From an uncultured Thermoproteales archaeon (GTDB lineage: Archaea; Thermoproteota; Thermoprotei; Thermoproteales; Thermoproteaceae), in contig CAMLLK010000091.1 in the NCBI GenBank assembly GCA_946480885.1, forward strand, positions 1 through 5,429: 5,429 nt of DNA, read 5' to 3'. Position 1 is the stretch's first letter, and every line of letters begins with the position of its first letter. Below, one piece after another: positions 5,217-5,429 of the stretch. The notes below the pieces were generated by a model that saw only the letters and a list, made by a program, of their open reading frames with translations, was not told the origin of the DNA and ran no database searches. The position numbers and the translations under genes were made by a program.

Positions 5217-5429
5217 GTGAGTTGGAACTTAGTCGTAGCCACTGGTTGGAGACTAGAAAGGCTCTGTTTAGAAGAACTATACCGCATTGGCGACGTCATA
5301 GGTAGGAGAGTAGAAGAAGTCTGGTTTACAGGATTCGACGGACTTTTAACGGCCAAAGTAGAGGGAGACTCTGTGGAGTTTGTAAGACTATTAATAGATG
5401 TAGTAAACAGCGGCTACTACATACCTAGG
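5217..5429 (+). CDS. Tan1-like THUMP-domain protein, N-terminal part (runs off the window)
   Basis: An open frame from GTG 5217 runs to the window end without a stop: 71 residues starting S-W-N-L-V-V-A-T-G-W after the initiator. The pattern N-L-V-V-A-T-x-x-x-x-E-R-x-x-x-E-L near the start, then T-G-F-D-G-L-L-T-A-K-V at about 41-51 and V-R-L-L-I-D-V-V-N-S-G-Y-Y-I-P-R, matches the N-terminal domain of archaeal Tan1-like proteins. Tan1 is the tRNA-binding THUMP partner of the acetyltransferase that makes N4-acetylcytidine in tRNA (family knowledge). The THUMP domain itself would mostly lie beyond the edge, so another THUMP enzyme is possible. The upstream ATG at 5215 is followed directly by TGA and cannot be the start; GTG at 5217 overlaps it and has a TATA box about 22 nt upstream. 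Confidence 0.75.
   Translation, partial: MSWNLVVATGWRLERLCLEELYRIGDVIGRRVEEVWFTGFDGLLTAKVEGDSVEFVRLLIDVVNSGYYIPR

Overview
The window looks like chromosomal DNA from a hyperthermophilic crenarchaeon of the order Thermoproteales, most likely Pyrobaculum or a close relative (inference; the species cannot be fixed from sequence reading alone). The reasons are: TATA boxes centred about 22-25 nt before most start codons with no leader (leaderless transcripts); frequent GTG starts; AGG/AGA arginine codons; an archaeal-type tRNA-Phe apparently broken by two tiny introns at non-anticodon-loop positions; a crenarchaeal NuoB/NuoC pair; and a Tan1-like THUMP protein.

Layout. At the left edge, a DapA/N-acetylneuraminate-lyase family aldolase on the minus strand runs off the window (1-178). 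It is divergent from ctaB, heme O synthase (262-1101, plus). ctaB converges on, and overlaps by 8 bp, a gene for an unrecognised polytopic membrane protein (1094-2044, minus). From there nearly everything is on the minus strand, read right to left: a membrane-anchored protein of unknown function (4386-5162), a frameshifted aldo/keto reductase (3407-4358), nuoB-nuoC separated by one base (2221-3316), tRNA-Phe(GAA) (2074-2183), then the membrane protein. At the right edge a Tan1-like THUMP protein starts divergently (5217, plus) and runs off the window. No stretch over 300 bases lacks a gene.

Functional themes. Aerobic-type respiration is represented by ctaB (heme O/A for terminal oxidases) and by nuoB-nuoC (the peripheral-arm subunits of a complex I-like enzyme). 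tRNA biology is represented by the intron-bearing tRNA-Phe and the probable tRNA-acetylation adaptor. The genes mostly appear to be separate transcription units, each with its own TATA box; nuoB-nuoC is the only clear operon.

Most notable points: (1) the aldo/keto reductase is broken by one extra T exactly at the catalytic Asp codon, in a UUU-C context that could be a decay mutation, a sequencing error or a +1 recoding site; (2) the tRNA-Phe needs two introns of 16 and 18 nt, in the D-stem and at the T-stem/T-loop border, to fold; (3) nuoB-nuoC stands alone without nuoA or nuoD; (4) two lineage-type unknown proteins, one with paired histidines next to a heme-synthesis gene. I did not find a clearly new multi-gene system, CRISPR array or mobile element.
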